Positions 7,723 through 14,672 of a stretch of 25,057 nucleotides of DNA are shown one piece after another. A program made the translations under genes and the position numbers. A model generated the notes under the pieces. That model was not told the DNA's origin and did not search any database. It worked only from the letters and a program-made list of their open reading frames with translations. Numbering within the stretch: position 1 is the first letter of the stretch; every line of letters starts with the position of its first letter. This stretch comes from an uncultured Faecalibacterium sp. (GTDB taxonomy: Bacteria; Bacillota; Clostridia; Oscillospirales; Ruminococcaceae): assembly GCA_934525325.1 (NCBI GenBank), contig CAKSZE010000024.1:1-25057 (forward strand), written 5' to 3'.

Positions 7723-7755
7723 AAAGCCCGCCGGGCATTGCGCACGGCGGGCTTT
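7723..7755 (-). terminator. rnf operon terminator (also usable by birA)
   Basis: An 11-bp stem AAAGCCCGCCG/CGGCGGGCTTT (7723-7733/7745-7755). On the minus strand it is followed by five T. The plus-strand T-run is weaker, so it mainly serves rnf. Confidence 0.88.
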
Positions 7756-7765
7756 GGTTTACAGT

Positions 7766-8665
7766 TTACTCTGCCTTGGTCTCGGGCTTTGCCTCAGCCT
7801 TGGCTTCCGGCTTTGCTGCGGGGGCAGCAGCGGGAGCGGCGGGCTTCACCACGGGCTTCGGGGGATTGGGGTCGTCCTTCAGCGGGAACAGGATGATGTG
7901 CTTGGGGCACTTCTGGGCGCACATACCGCAGCCCTTGCACTTGTCGTAATCAACGCGTGCCACGCCGTCCACAACGTGGATGGCGTCGAACTTACAGGTG
8001 CGCTCGCACATACCGCAGGCGATGCAGGAGGTGGTGCACAGCTTGTTGGCCACAGCACCCTTGTCCTTGTTGGAGCACATGACCACCGGCTTGCGGGGGC
8101 CGCCGGCGTCGATCATGATCACCTGCTTGGGGCAGATGTTGGCGCAGGCACCACAGCCGGTGCACTTGTCCTTGTCCACCTTAGCCACACCGTCCACGAT
8201 GTGGATGGCGTCGAACTTACACACCTTGGTGCAGTCGCCCAGACCGATGCAGGCGAAGGAGCAGGTCTTGGGGCCGCCGTACAGAGCTGCCGCAGCAGCA
8301 CAGGTCTGGATGCCCTTGTAGTCGTAGGCGGGCTTGCAGTGCTCGGAGCTGCCCTGACACTGCACTACAGCCTTCTTTTCTACGGCGCTTGCCTCGCCGC
8401 CCATGATCTTGGCAATGGCAGCAGCAGCCTTGGGGCCGCCGGGTGCGCACTTGTCGCAGGGCACGCCGTCCAGAACAACAGCCTTGGCGTAGTCGGCACA
8501 GCCGGCGTAGCCGCAGCCGCCGCAGTTAGCGCCAGCCAGACAGGCAGAAACTTCCTCAATGCGGGGGTCTTCCTCCACCGCCATGAACTTTGCGGCAGCT
8601 ACCAGAATGATAGCACCCACAGCGCCCACGATGGTGCACAGGATAACAGCAGATACAATATTCAT
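7766..8665 (-). CDS. rnfB: Rnf complex subunit RnfB (ferredoxin-type electron input)
   Basis: Iron-sulfur subunit of the ion-pumping ferredoxin:NAD+ oxidoreductase, 299 residues. One N-terminal membrane helix (3-27) is followed by the RnfB four-Cys cluster domain (CGGCGYAGC; Cys48, 51, 56 and 73). Several 4Fe-4S ferredoxin motifs come next, including CTGCGACANICP, CIACGMCERTC and CKGCGMCAQKCP. The last about 35 residues form a low-complexity Ala/Pro/Lys/Glu tail. GGGAGG lies before the ATG at 8665. It is the last gene of the operon, 15 bases after rnfA. Family knowledge: RnfB takes electrons from reduced ferredoxin. Confidence 0.95.
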   Translation of the reverse strand: MNIVSAVILCTIVGAVGAIILVAAAKFMAVEEDPRIEEVSACLAGANCGGCGYAGCADYAKAVVLDGVPCDKCAPGGPKAAAAIAKIMGGEASAVEKKAVVQCQGSSEHCKPAYDYKGIQTCAAAAALYGGPKTCSFACIGLGDCTKVCKFDAIHIVDGVAKVDKDKCTGCGACANICPKQVIMIDAGGPRKPVVMCSNKDKGAVANKLCTTSCIACGMCERTCKFDAIHVVDGVARVDYDKCKGCGMCAQKCPKHIILFPLKDDPNPPKPVVKPAAPAAAPAAKPEAKAEAKPETKAE

Positions 8666-8680
8666 AGTCCTGTTCCTCCC

Positions 8681-9313
8681 TTACAGCGTAACATTGAACA
8701 GGTTTTCGACGATGCCGCCGAAGCCCATGAAGGACAGGCTGGTGATTGCAGCTGCGATCAGGGTGATGGGCAGGCCCTTGAAGGGTGCCGGGGGATCGCA
8801 GGCTTCCACGCGCTTCCGCACGCCGCTGAACATGACCATGGCCAGCATAAAGCCGCAGCCTGCGCCGACGGCACAGATCAGAGCCTCGATGTAGGCGTAG
8901 CCGAAACCGTGTGCAGCCACATCTGCGCCGTAGTCGCCCACGACCAGAATGGTCACGGCCAGCACGCAGCAGTTGGTGGTGATCAGGGGCAGATAAACGC
9001 CCAGCGAGTTATACAGTGCAACCACGTACTTCTTGAGGAAGATCTCGATGAACTGCACCAGCACAGCGATGACCAGAATGAACACGATGGTCTGCAGGTA
9101 GCTCAGACCAGCCTGGTCCAGAATGAAGATCTGGATGGGGAAGGTAACGGCCGTTGCCATGAACATGACGAAGATGACGGCGCCGGACATACCAACCGCA
9201 GAATCCAGCTTTTTGGAAACGCCCAGGAACGGGCAGATACCGTAGAACTTCACCAGCACGTAGTTGTTGACCAGGATCATGCTGAAGAAGATCGCAGCGA
9301 GTTTTACTAACAT
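8681..9313 (-). CDS. rnfA: Rnf complex membrane subunit RnfA
   Basis: Integral membrane subunit of 210 residues with six predicted helices. The N-terminal NNYVLVKFYGICPFLGVSKK and the TTNCCV segment are hallmarks of RnfA/NqrE. RnfA and RnfE form an inverted pair that holds an iron-sulfur cluster in the membrane (family knowledge). AAGGAGG lies 9 bases ahead of ATG 9313, and the gene starts 1 base after the rnfE stop, which indicates co-translation. Confidence 0.96.
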   Translation of the reverse strand: MLVKLAAIFFSMILVNNYVLVKFYGICPFLGVSKKLDSAVGMSGAVIFVMFMATAVTFPIQIFILDQAGLSYLQTIVFILVIAVLVQFIEIFLKKYVVALYNSLGVYLPLITTNCCVLAVTILVVGDYGADVAAHGFGYAYIEALICAVGAGCGFMLAMVMFSGVRKRVEACDPPAPFKGLPITLIAAAITSLSFMGFGGIVENLFNVTL

Positions 9314-9314
9314 C

Positions 9315-9980
9315 TTATTCTGCCTCCTTCTTCAGGTTATCAAGGTCGCAGCAGCTCTTGCGCTCGATGCGGGCGTCCAGCTTGCCTTCCAGCCAGACGC
9401 AGCCTGCCATCAGGATGCCGTAGCAGAAGAAAGCGCCGGGAGCCTGCGTCATGATGGACACCTTGGCAACGCTCTCCGGGATGATCTGGAAGCCCAGCCA
9501 GGTGCCGCTGCCCAGGATCTCACGGATGGTTGCCATCAGGGTTGCGGTGAGGGTGTAGCCGATGCCCATGCCCACGCCGTCCAGTGCGGAATCCACCACA
9601 TTGTTCTTGCAGGCGAACATCTCGGCACGGCCCAGAATGATACAGTTGACAACGATCAGGGGCAGGAACACGCCCAGAGCGTTGTACAGGCTTTCCATGT
9701 AAGCCTGCATGAACATCTGCACGATGGTCACGAAGCTTGCGATGATGACGATGTAGCAGGGCAGATGCACCTTGCCGGGGATGACTTTCCGCAGCAGGGA
9801 GATCATGATATTGGAGCACACCAGCACGAAGGTGAAGGCGGCGCCCATGCCCAGTGCGCTGGAAACTGCGGTGGTAACTGCCAGAATGGAGCAGGTACCC
9901 AGAACCAGACGCAGAACGGGGTTTTCTTTGATGATGCCGTTGGTAAGGATGCTTACCTTGGACTTATTTTCTTGTGCCAT
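9315..9980 (-). CDS. rnfE: Rnf complex membrane subunit RnfE
   Basis: Integral membrane subunit of 221 residues with about six helices. It carries the RnfE/NqrD segments NPVLRLVLGTC and VVNCIILGRAE, and it is the homologous partner of RnfA. The short soluble C-terminus (ERKSCCDLDNLKKEAE) contains a CC pair. The strong ribosome binding site AAGGAGG precedes ATG 9980. It lies 17 bases after rnfG. Confidence 0.96.
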   Translation of the reverse strand: MAQENKSKVSILTNGIIKENPVLRLVLGTCSILAVTTAVSSALGMGAAFTFVLVCSNIMISLLRKVIPGKVHLPCYIVIIASFVTIVQMFMQAYMESLYNALGVFLPLIVVNCIILGRAEMFACKNNVVDSALDGVGMGIGYTLTATLMATIREILGSGTWLGFQIIPESVAKVSIMTQAPGAFFCYGILMAGCVWLEGKLDARIERKSCCDLDNLKKEAE

Positions 9981-9997
9981 TTCTTACCAACCTCCTT

Positions 9998-10552
9998 TTA
10001 TGCCAGCTCGTTGAAGCAGTTGATACAGTCATTGATGGCAGCAAACAGAGCGGTGGACGAAATGGTTGCGCCGCTGTACGCATCGAAATCCTGATTCATC
10101 ACAATGTTCTGGGTGCCGTCCATGCCGTTGAACTGTGCCAGATAGTCATCGGTGGACACATTGGAGCCGATGCCCTTGGTCTGGGTAGAAGCGTCCACCC
10201 AGATGCCGGTCTCGGCGCCGTTGGCGTCAAAGCCCATGATCACGGTCAGGATGCCGCCGTCAAAGCCCTTTTCCTCGGCCTTGATGGCAATGCCGCCATC
10301 GGGAGCCTTTACCACGCCGGTAACATTGGCAGTGGTGTAATCGGTAACTTCCTCCAGCGTAGCTGCGTCCGAAACAGAGGGCATCACGCTGACATAAGCA
10401 GCCAGCGTGGTGCGGCGGGTGTTCTCCTTGATAACGGGAGCGGTCATGCCGTTCACCAGAGCCAGCAGCAGGCTGGCGATCAGAGAGATGACGGTCAGCA
10501 CAACAATGGGCTTACCGGTGGTTTCCCAGCTGGAATTTGCAGTCTTACTCAT
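9998..10552 (-). CDS. rnfG: Rnf complex FMN-binding subunit RnfG
   Basis: Flavoprotein subunit of 184 residues. One membrane helix (about 15-36) is followed by an extracytoplasmic FMN-binding domain. The motif SGATISSTAL near residues 161-170 provides the Thr that carries covalent FMN through a phosphoester bond (family knowledge). The ATG at 10552 overlaps the rnfD stop as ATGA, and AGGAGG lies within the end of rnfD. Electrons pass through it between the membrane-embedded subunits. Confidence 0.95.
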   Translation of the reverse strand: MSKTANSSWETTGKPIVVLTVISLIASLLLALVNGMTAPVIKENTRRTTLAAYVSVMPSVSDAATLEEVTDYTTANVTGVVKAPDGGIAIKAEEKGFDGGILTVIMGFDANGAETGIWVDASTQTKGIGSNVSTDDYLAQFNGMDGTQNIVMNQDFDAYSGATISSTALFAAINDCINCFNELA

Positions 10553-11508
10553 TTGCCAGCACCCTCCTTCGCTTTCTTTGCAGGCTTCACATAGCCATAC
10601 GGGGTCTGACGGGTCAGATCATTGATGTACGGGACCCACAGGTTCATGAACAGCAGTGCGAAGGACACGCCCTCGGTGTAGCTGCCCCAGTAGCGGATGG
10701 CAAAGGTAACGATGCCAAGGCAAACGCCGTACACCAGCTTGCCCTTCAGGGTAAAGGGGCTGGTAACGTAGTCGGTAGCCATGAACACAGCGCCGAACAG
10801 CAGACCGCCGCTCAGCACGGCCACCAGTGCGGTGTGCAGATCCTTGGTAGCGATCAGGTAGAACACGAACACGCTGCCAACGTAGGAAGCCGGGATGGCG
10901 ATGCTGATGGTCTTGGTGGCCACCAGATAGACAAGGCCCAGCACAATGGCCAGTGCGCAGGTCTCACCCAGCACACCGCCGTGGATGCCCATGAACAGAT
11001 CCAGCAGGCTCAGCTTGGAGGGATCAGCCACAGCCAGCGGGGTAGCCTTGGACAGCTGGTCCACCGCTGCATCCGGGAACACCCACTTATTCATGGAGCC
11101 GGCAAAGCTGATGAACAGCACGATACGGCCCACCAGAGCGGGGTTTGCAAAGTTCATGCCAATGCCGCCGAACAGCTGCTTGACAATGATGATCGCCACC
11201 AGATCGCCGATGATCAGCTGACCGATGGGCATGCCCACGGGCACGTTCATGGCCAGAATGATGCCGGTGACCACAGCGGACAGGTCGCTGATGGGGTTCG
11301 GGCGCTTCAGCAGCTTGCAGTACAGCCACTCAAAGACCACACAGGCCACCACGGAAACAGCAGTGACCAGCAGGGCGCGCACGCCGAAAATGATCGCAGA
11401 GGCAACCACGCAGGGGCACAGTGCAACGATCACGTTAGCCATCAGGCTCTGGGTGGTCTCGTCACTGCGGACGTGCGGGGAAGCCGAAACAATAAGCTTC
11501 GTATCCAT
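10549..11508 (-). CDS. rnfD: Rnf complex membrane subunit RnfD
   Basis: Polytopic subunit of 319 residues with about eight to ten helices, homologous to NqrB. It begins with the SPHVRSDETT segment typical of RnfD. The likely covalent-FMN motif is SKATPLA (about residues 152-158), with Thr as attachment site. The ribosome binding site GGAGG lies inside the last codons of rnfC, and start and stop overlap by one base (TAATG). It is thought to be part of the ion pathway. Confidence 0.95.
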   Translation of the reverse strand: MDTKLIVSASPHVRSDETTQSLMANVIVALCPCVVASAIIFGVRALLVTAVSVVACVVFEWLYCKLLKRPNPISDLSAVVTGIILAMNVPVGMPIGQLIIGDLVAIIIVKQLFGGIGMNFANPALVGRIVLFISFAGSMNKWVFPDAAVDQLSKATPLAVADPSKLSLLDLFMGIHGGVLGETCALAIVLGLVYLVATKTISIAIPASYVGSVFVFYLIATKDLHTALVAVLSGGLLFGAVFMATDYVTSPFTLKGKLVYGVCLGIVTFAIRYWGSYTEGVSFALLFMNLWVPYINDLTRQTPYGYVKPAKKAKEGAGK

Positions 11509-12824
11509 TACTTATTGCCTCCTTTTTTGATTTCGCCAAGATAGAAGGCCTTGGCCAGACTCATCATCTGGGTGACCGGGCGCTTTGCCGGGCAGACGAA
11601 GGAGCAGCTGCCGCAGTTGAAGCAGTAGTCAGCGTGCAGCTTGCCCAACTCCTGCACATCGCGGGCGGCGTAGGCCTGATTGACCTCCACGGGCTCCAGA
11701 CCCATGGGGCAGTACTCCACGCAGCGGCCGCAGCGGATGCAGGGGTTGACCGGTGCAGGCTGTGCAGCGGCCTTGCTCAGCAGGATCAGACCGGAAGTGG
11801 TCTTGGTGGTGGGGTAGGAAAGGTTCTCCACAGCGGGGCCCATCATGGCACCGCCGGCAACCACCTTGCCCAGCTCGCCCTTGACGCCCACATAGTCCAG
11901 AATATCCTGATAAGCGGTGCCCACGGGCACAACAACATTCTGGGGCTTTGCGCAGGCATCGCCGTCCACGGTGATGGTACGCTGCACCACCGGCATACCG
12001 GTAGCCAGATACTTGCCCAGCGTGGAAACGCTGGTCACGTTCATCACGATGGCGCCTGCATCGGCGGGCAGACCGCCGTGGGGCACCTCGCGGCCGAGGC
12101 ACTTCTCGATCAGGATCAGCTCTGCGCCGGTGCCGTAGACGCTGGGCAGGGGCTTGACCTCGATGGTGCTGTCGTCCTTGGTCTTTTTGCACAGCAGGTC
12201 GATGCACTCGGGCTTGTTGTTCTCAATACCAATGATGCACTTGGGAATGCCGGTATACTTCAGCACAGCCTTGATGCCGCGGATGATATCATCGCTGCAC
12301 TCCAGCATCTCCTGCGTGTCGCTGGTCAGCCACACCTCGCACTCGGAGGCGTTGATCAGCAGGGTATCCACCGGCTGCTTGGGCTGCAGCTTCACATCGG
12401 TGGGGAAGCCTGCGCCGCCCAGACCGACCAGACCGCACTCGCGCACGGCAGCAAGGAAGCTGGCCTTATCAGTGACTTCCGGTGCCTTGACAGCCGGGTC
12501 TACGGTCTGCTTGCCATCGGTCTTGATGACAACAGAATCGCACATACGGCCATTGGACAGACGGAAAGCTTCCACTGCAGCCACCGTACCGGAAACGCTG
12601 GAGTGGATGTTTGCGGAGACAAAGCCGCCCGCCTCACCGATCTTGGTGCCGACGAACACTTCATCGCCTTTTTTCACCAGTGCCTTGGCGGGTGCGCCAA
12701 TGTGCTGGCTCATAAGGATGCGTACCTGCGCGGGCAGAGGCATCGGGACAGGTTTGCTTGCAGCAGTTGCCTTGTCATGCGGCGTATGCGCGCCAAGCGC
12801 CGCACGTTTCAGCTTGTTCAACAT
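11508..12824 (-). CDS. rnfC: Rnf complex NADH-side subunit RnfC
   Basis: Peripheral subunit of 438 residues that reduces NAD+. An N-terminal RnfC barrel/biotinyl-like domain (about 15-105) is followed by the NADH/FMN-binding fold with GLGGAGFPT (134-142). A SLBB region comes next, then two 4Fe-4S motifs: Cys362, 365, 368, 372 and Cys401, 404, 407, 411. After the conserved ECE (161-163) this protein has VWLTSD where PY(L/I)T.D is usual. The start at 12824 (MLNKLKRAA) has GGGGGA about 10 bases upstream. ATG 12842 in the same frame is an alternative; the longer frame to 12881 is not supported. First gene of rnfCDGEAB. Confidence 0.94.
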   Translation of the reverse strand: MLNKLKRAALGAHTPHDKATAASKPVPMPLPAQVRILMSQHIGAPAKALVKKGDEVFVGTKIGEAGGFVSANIHSSVSGTVAAVEAFRLSNGRMCDSVVIKTDGKQTVDPAVKAPEVTDKASFLAAVRECGLVGLGGAGFPTDVKLQPKQPVDTLLINASECEVWLTSDTQEMLECSDDIIRGIKAVLKYTGIPKCIIGIENNKPECIDLLCKKTKDDSTIEVKPLPSVYGTGAELILIEKCLGREVPHGGLPADAGAIVMNVTSVSTLGKYLATGMPVVQRTITVDGDACAKPQNVVVPVGTAYQDILDYVGVKGELGKVVAGGAMMGPAVENLSYPTTKTTSGLILLSKAAAQPAPVNPCIRCGRCVEYCPMGLEPVEVNQAYAARDVQELGKLHADYCFNCGSCSFVCPAKRPVTQMMSLAKAFYLGEIKKGGNK

Positions 12825-12913
12825 GGATTTCAAATCCCCCATTCTGCTTGAATTGCCATCCCCTCGCCCATGCAGGCGCACTGGTACAGGGACAGCAGCT
12901 GCTTAACACACTT

Positions 12914-12941
12914 ATTGTATCATTTTGGCGCGGGAAGTCAA
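12914..12941 (-). promoter_or_regulatory. rnf operon promoter
   Basis: TTGACT (12936-12941) and TACAAT (12914-12919) on the minus strand are 16 bases apart. They leave a 5' UTR of about 80 bases before rnfC. No other promoter is evident within the operon. Confidence 0.85.
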
Positions 12942-12997
12942 CGACATCACGCCCCAAATGATGAATTTTCCTAAACTTTCTTATTCGTTTTCGACGA

Positions 12998-13011
12998 TTA
13001 GTTTTAACTAA
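12998..13011. promoter_or_regulatory. Palindromic operator candidate between rnf and the small gene
   Basis: Perfect inverted repeat TTAGTT-TT-AACTAA, 57 bases beyond the -35 of rnf and 39 bases before the -35 of the plus-strand small gene. It lies in a notably A+T-rich divergent region (12950-13030). The regulator is unknown. Confidence 0.4.
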
Positions 13012-13049
13012 CCTCCGTATTTTTCTTTTTGCTCTCCCCCTTCTGCCGT

Positions 13050-13078
13050 TTGCCTTTACTGCGGGAATATGCTATACT
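13050..13078 (+). promoter_or_regulatory. Promoter of the small membrane peptide gene
   Basis: TTGCCT (13050-13055) and TATACT (13073-13078) with a 17-base spacer, 67 bases ahead of the start codon. Confidence 0.75.
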
Positions 13079-13144
13079 ATACCTAACATGACAGGCGGAA
13101 CGTCCCCCGCTCCGCTCCCGAACTTCACAAGGAGGCACCAAACC

Positions 13145-13270
13145 ATGAAAGTTCTCAAAGCTCTGCTCGCCGTCCTCACCACACTGGCTGTCGCCCTGAC
13201 CGCCATTCTGCTGTTCTGGCAGGATAAAAGCGCCCCGCGCTATATCCAGATCTACGAAAACGAGCAGTAA
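13145..13270 (+). CDS. Small single-pass membrane peptide (41 aa), unknown function
   Basis: A 41-residue product with a basic start (MKVLK), one hydrophobic helix from about residue 5 to 25 (ALLAVLTTLAVALTAILLF), and a polar, Tyr-containing C-terminus (YIQIYENEQ). It has no lipobox and no obvious cleavage site, so it probably stays as a membrane peptide. The ATG at 13145 has AAGGAGG 8 bases upstream. The open frame reaches further 5' to 13088, but that part is the leader. Its own promoter and strong terminator make it a credible gene despite its size. It is not recognised as a known toxin or sensor. Confidence 0.75.
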   Translation: MKVLKALLAVLTTLAVALTAILLFWQDKSAPRYIQIYENEQ

Positions 13271-13285
13271 TTATTTCTTGCAAAA

Positions 13286-13333
13286 ACAGCACCCCGGTCA
13301 AGCGGGAAAACCGCCCAGCCGGGGTGTTTTTAT
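13286..13333. terminator. Bidirectional terminator
   Basis: Outer stem CACCCCGG/CCGGGGTG (13290-13297/13319-13326) with an inner GCGG/CCGC pairing and T-runs on both strands. It serves the small peptide gene (plus) and the first lipoprotein gene (minus). Confidence 0.88.
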
Positions 13334-13351
13334 ATTGTTTTGCTTCTACAC

Positions 13352-13861
13352 TCAGTCTTTCAGTTTGATTGCATTGATGTACACGCCATTGTGCCCATCT
13401 TTTTCTGCACTGACGACCGAGATATAATCATAATCGCCCTCAATCAGCCATTCCCATCCATTCTGGCCACCTTTCATGCTGTTGGCCAGTGCATCAAAGT
13501 TCACTACATTTCTCAACGCCTTACGTTTGGATGCCTCTGTATCAATTTGCTTACCGTCAATCGTCATATTGATATATTCGGCATACGTTGCATCGCCTTT
13601 TGCCTGCAATGCCGCAGCACTTTCTTCCGTCGGATTTGCCGCATACGCTGCCAGCAGTTCTGCCAACGGGCTCCAAAGTTTATCCACTTCCGTTGCTCTG
13701 GGCAGCTCCGTGTGGTTTGCTGCTACACGCTCTGCATTGATGATATCTGCTACTTTATCTGCGACACTTTTTGTGTCAGATGTACCGCCGCAAGCGGTGA
13801 GCATGGCAAGTGCCAGCACCGCAGCCAGCGTAAGCGCAACCAGTTTTTTGATACATTTCAT
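13352..13861 (-). CDS. Small lipoprotein 1 of a five-gene array
   Basis: A 169-residue lipoprotein: signal peptide MKCIKKLVALTLAAVLALA, lipobox LTAC and lipidated Cys25. The early mature part (IINAERVAANHTELP) recalls the first helix of the CAP/SCP domain, but the rest is too diverged to assign. It has no enzyme motif. ATG 13861 has AGGAGG 9 bases upstream; the open frame extends 5' through the leader and is not used. It has its own promoter. The coding region is A+T-richer than its surroundings: 28 of 60 bases G+C at 13381-13440, against 40 of 60 at 18001-18060. The signal peptide is nearly identical to that of lipoprotein 2. Confidence 0.85.
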   Translation of the reverse strand: MKCIKKLVALTLAAVLALAMLTACGGTSDTKSVADKVADIINAERVAANHTELPRATEVDKLWSPLAELLAAYAANPTEESAAALQAKGDATYAEYINMTIDGKQIDTEASKRKALRNVVNFDALANSMKGGQNGWEWLIEGDYDYISVVSAEKDGHNGVYINAIKLKD

Positions 13862-13922
13862 AGGTTTTGCCCTCCTGTAAATGATAAATACCCCGGCAGA
13901 CCATACGGTCTGCCACAAAAAC

Positions 13923-13951
13923 AGTGTATCCCCGCAGGCGGCGGCTGTCAA
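13923..13951 (-). promoter_or_regulatory. Promoter of lipoprotein 1
   Basis: Consensus TTGACA (13946-13951) and TACACT (13923-13928) on the minus strand, spacer 17. It is followed in the 5' UTR by a perfect hairpin, GGCAGACC-GTAT-GGTCTGCC. Confidence 0.88.
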
Positions 13952-13962
13952 TGCACGAACCG

Positions 13963-14000
13963 CACAAAAAACGCCGCCGACTTTTCGTCAGCGGCGTTTG
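13963..14000 (-). terminator. Terminator of lipoprotein 2
   Basis: Stem AAACGCCGC/GCGGCGTTT (13969-13977/13991-13999) with an inner GAC/GTC pair and six T on the minus strand. It is nearly identical to the terminator at 14629-14665. Confidence 0.9.
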
Positions 14001-14019
14001 CACGGTTTCAAATTATAGG

Positions 14020-14526
14020 TCAGTAAGTCATAACGACCGTAATATATTTACCATTGCTGATCTGTTTCATGGCAACGCCCACATATTTTGCATCAGCGCT
14101 GCGCACGATCCGGCAATCACTATACTTTATCTCGTTCAAATCATACGTTTTCTGCCAACTTTCCTTCGTCAAAGACTTCTCGCCCGAGGAGTTAGTTGTC
14201 GCTGCTAAATATCCGATGTAGCTTCTGTCAGCCACCTGAATGGCTCTCAGCTCACGCATTTCCTTTTGGTAGTTCTCTTCCGAAATCAGGTTCAGAACTC
14301 TCTTTTCCTGTAGCGCTACAATTTTACTAGCCACATCCGTTGCGTCCGTGTTGACCTCCAGTGCCGACAGGCCATTTTCCGTCCGAACCGCATTGATATT
14401 GTCCACGACCTGCTTTGTTGCTTCCGTTGTGTCCTGCACGCTCGGTGTACTGCCGCAAGCGGTGAGCATAGTCAGTGCCAGCACAGCAGCCAGCGTAAGC
14501 GCAACCAGTTTTTTGATACATTTCAT
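14020..14526 (-). CDS. Small lipoprotein 2 of the array, degenerate CAP-like
   Basis: A 168-residue lipoprotein. The signal peptide MKCIKKLVALTLAAVLALTM with lipobox LTAC differs from that of lipoprotein 1 at one residue before the Cys. The mature protein has NINAVRTENGLSALEVN near residues 43-59, which matches the opening helix of the CAP/SCP family. It closes with YVGVAMKQISNGKYITVVMTY-like strands, also CAP-like; the catalytic-type His/Glu residues of CAP are not evident. ATG 14526 has the same AGGAGG leader as lipoprotein 1. It has its own promoter and terminator. G+C is low (28 of 60 at 14161-14220). Function unknown. Confidence 0.85.
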   Translation of the reverse strand: MKCIKKLVALTLAAVLALTMLTACGSTPSVQDTTEATKQVVDNINAVRTENGLSALEVNTDATDVASKIVALQEKRVLNLISEENYQKEMRELRAIQVADRSYIGYLAATTNSSGEKSLTKESWQKTYDLNEIKYSDCRIVRSADAKYVGVAMKQISNGKYITVVMTY

Positions 14527-14587
14527 AGGTTTTGCCCTCCTGTAAATGATAAATACCCCGGCAGACCACGCAGTCTGCCATAGAAAC

Positions 14588-14617
14588 AGTGTACCTCCCC
14601 CCGCACACATTTGTCAA
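14588..14617 (-). promoter_or_regulatory. Promoter of lipoprotein 2
   Basis: TTGACA (14612-14617) and TACACT (14588-14593) on the minus strand, spacer 18. The downstream 5' UTR hairpin is GGCAGACT-GCGT-GGTCTGCC, with one G-U pair in place of the G-C of lipoprotein 1. Confidence 0.86.
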
Positions 14618-14628
14618 TGCGCAGACCA

Positions 14629-14665
14629 CACAAAAACGCCGCCGACTTTTCGTCAGCGGCGTTTA
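14629..14665 (-). terminator. Terminator of lipoprotein 3
   Basis: Stem AAACGCCGC/GCGGCGTTT (14634-14642/14656-14664) with a T-run on the minus strand. It is a copy of the 13963-14000 terminator. Confidence 0.9.
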
Positions 14666-14672
14666 TACGCAC

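Noticed and set aside
7754..9310. Long plus-strand frame opposite rnfB and rnfA
   Set aside because: It is a mirror of two strongly conserved genes; the His/Gly/Asp-rich product matches no family.
11634..12851. Plus-strand frame opposite rnfC
   Set aside because: It has antisense composition artefacts and no start signals, while rnfC has two intact iron-sulfur motifs.
12998..13011. Redox-sensor Rex operator upstream of rnf
   Set aside because: The palindrome TTAGTT-TT-AACTAA does not match the TTGTTA-N6-TAACAA pattern expected for Rex in arms or spacing.
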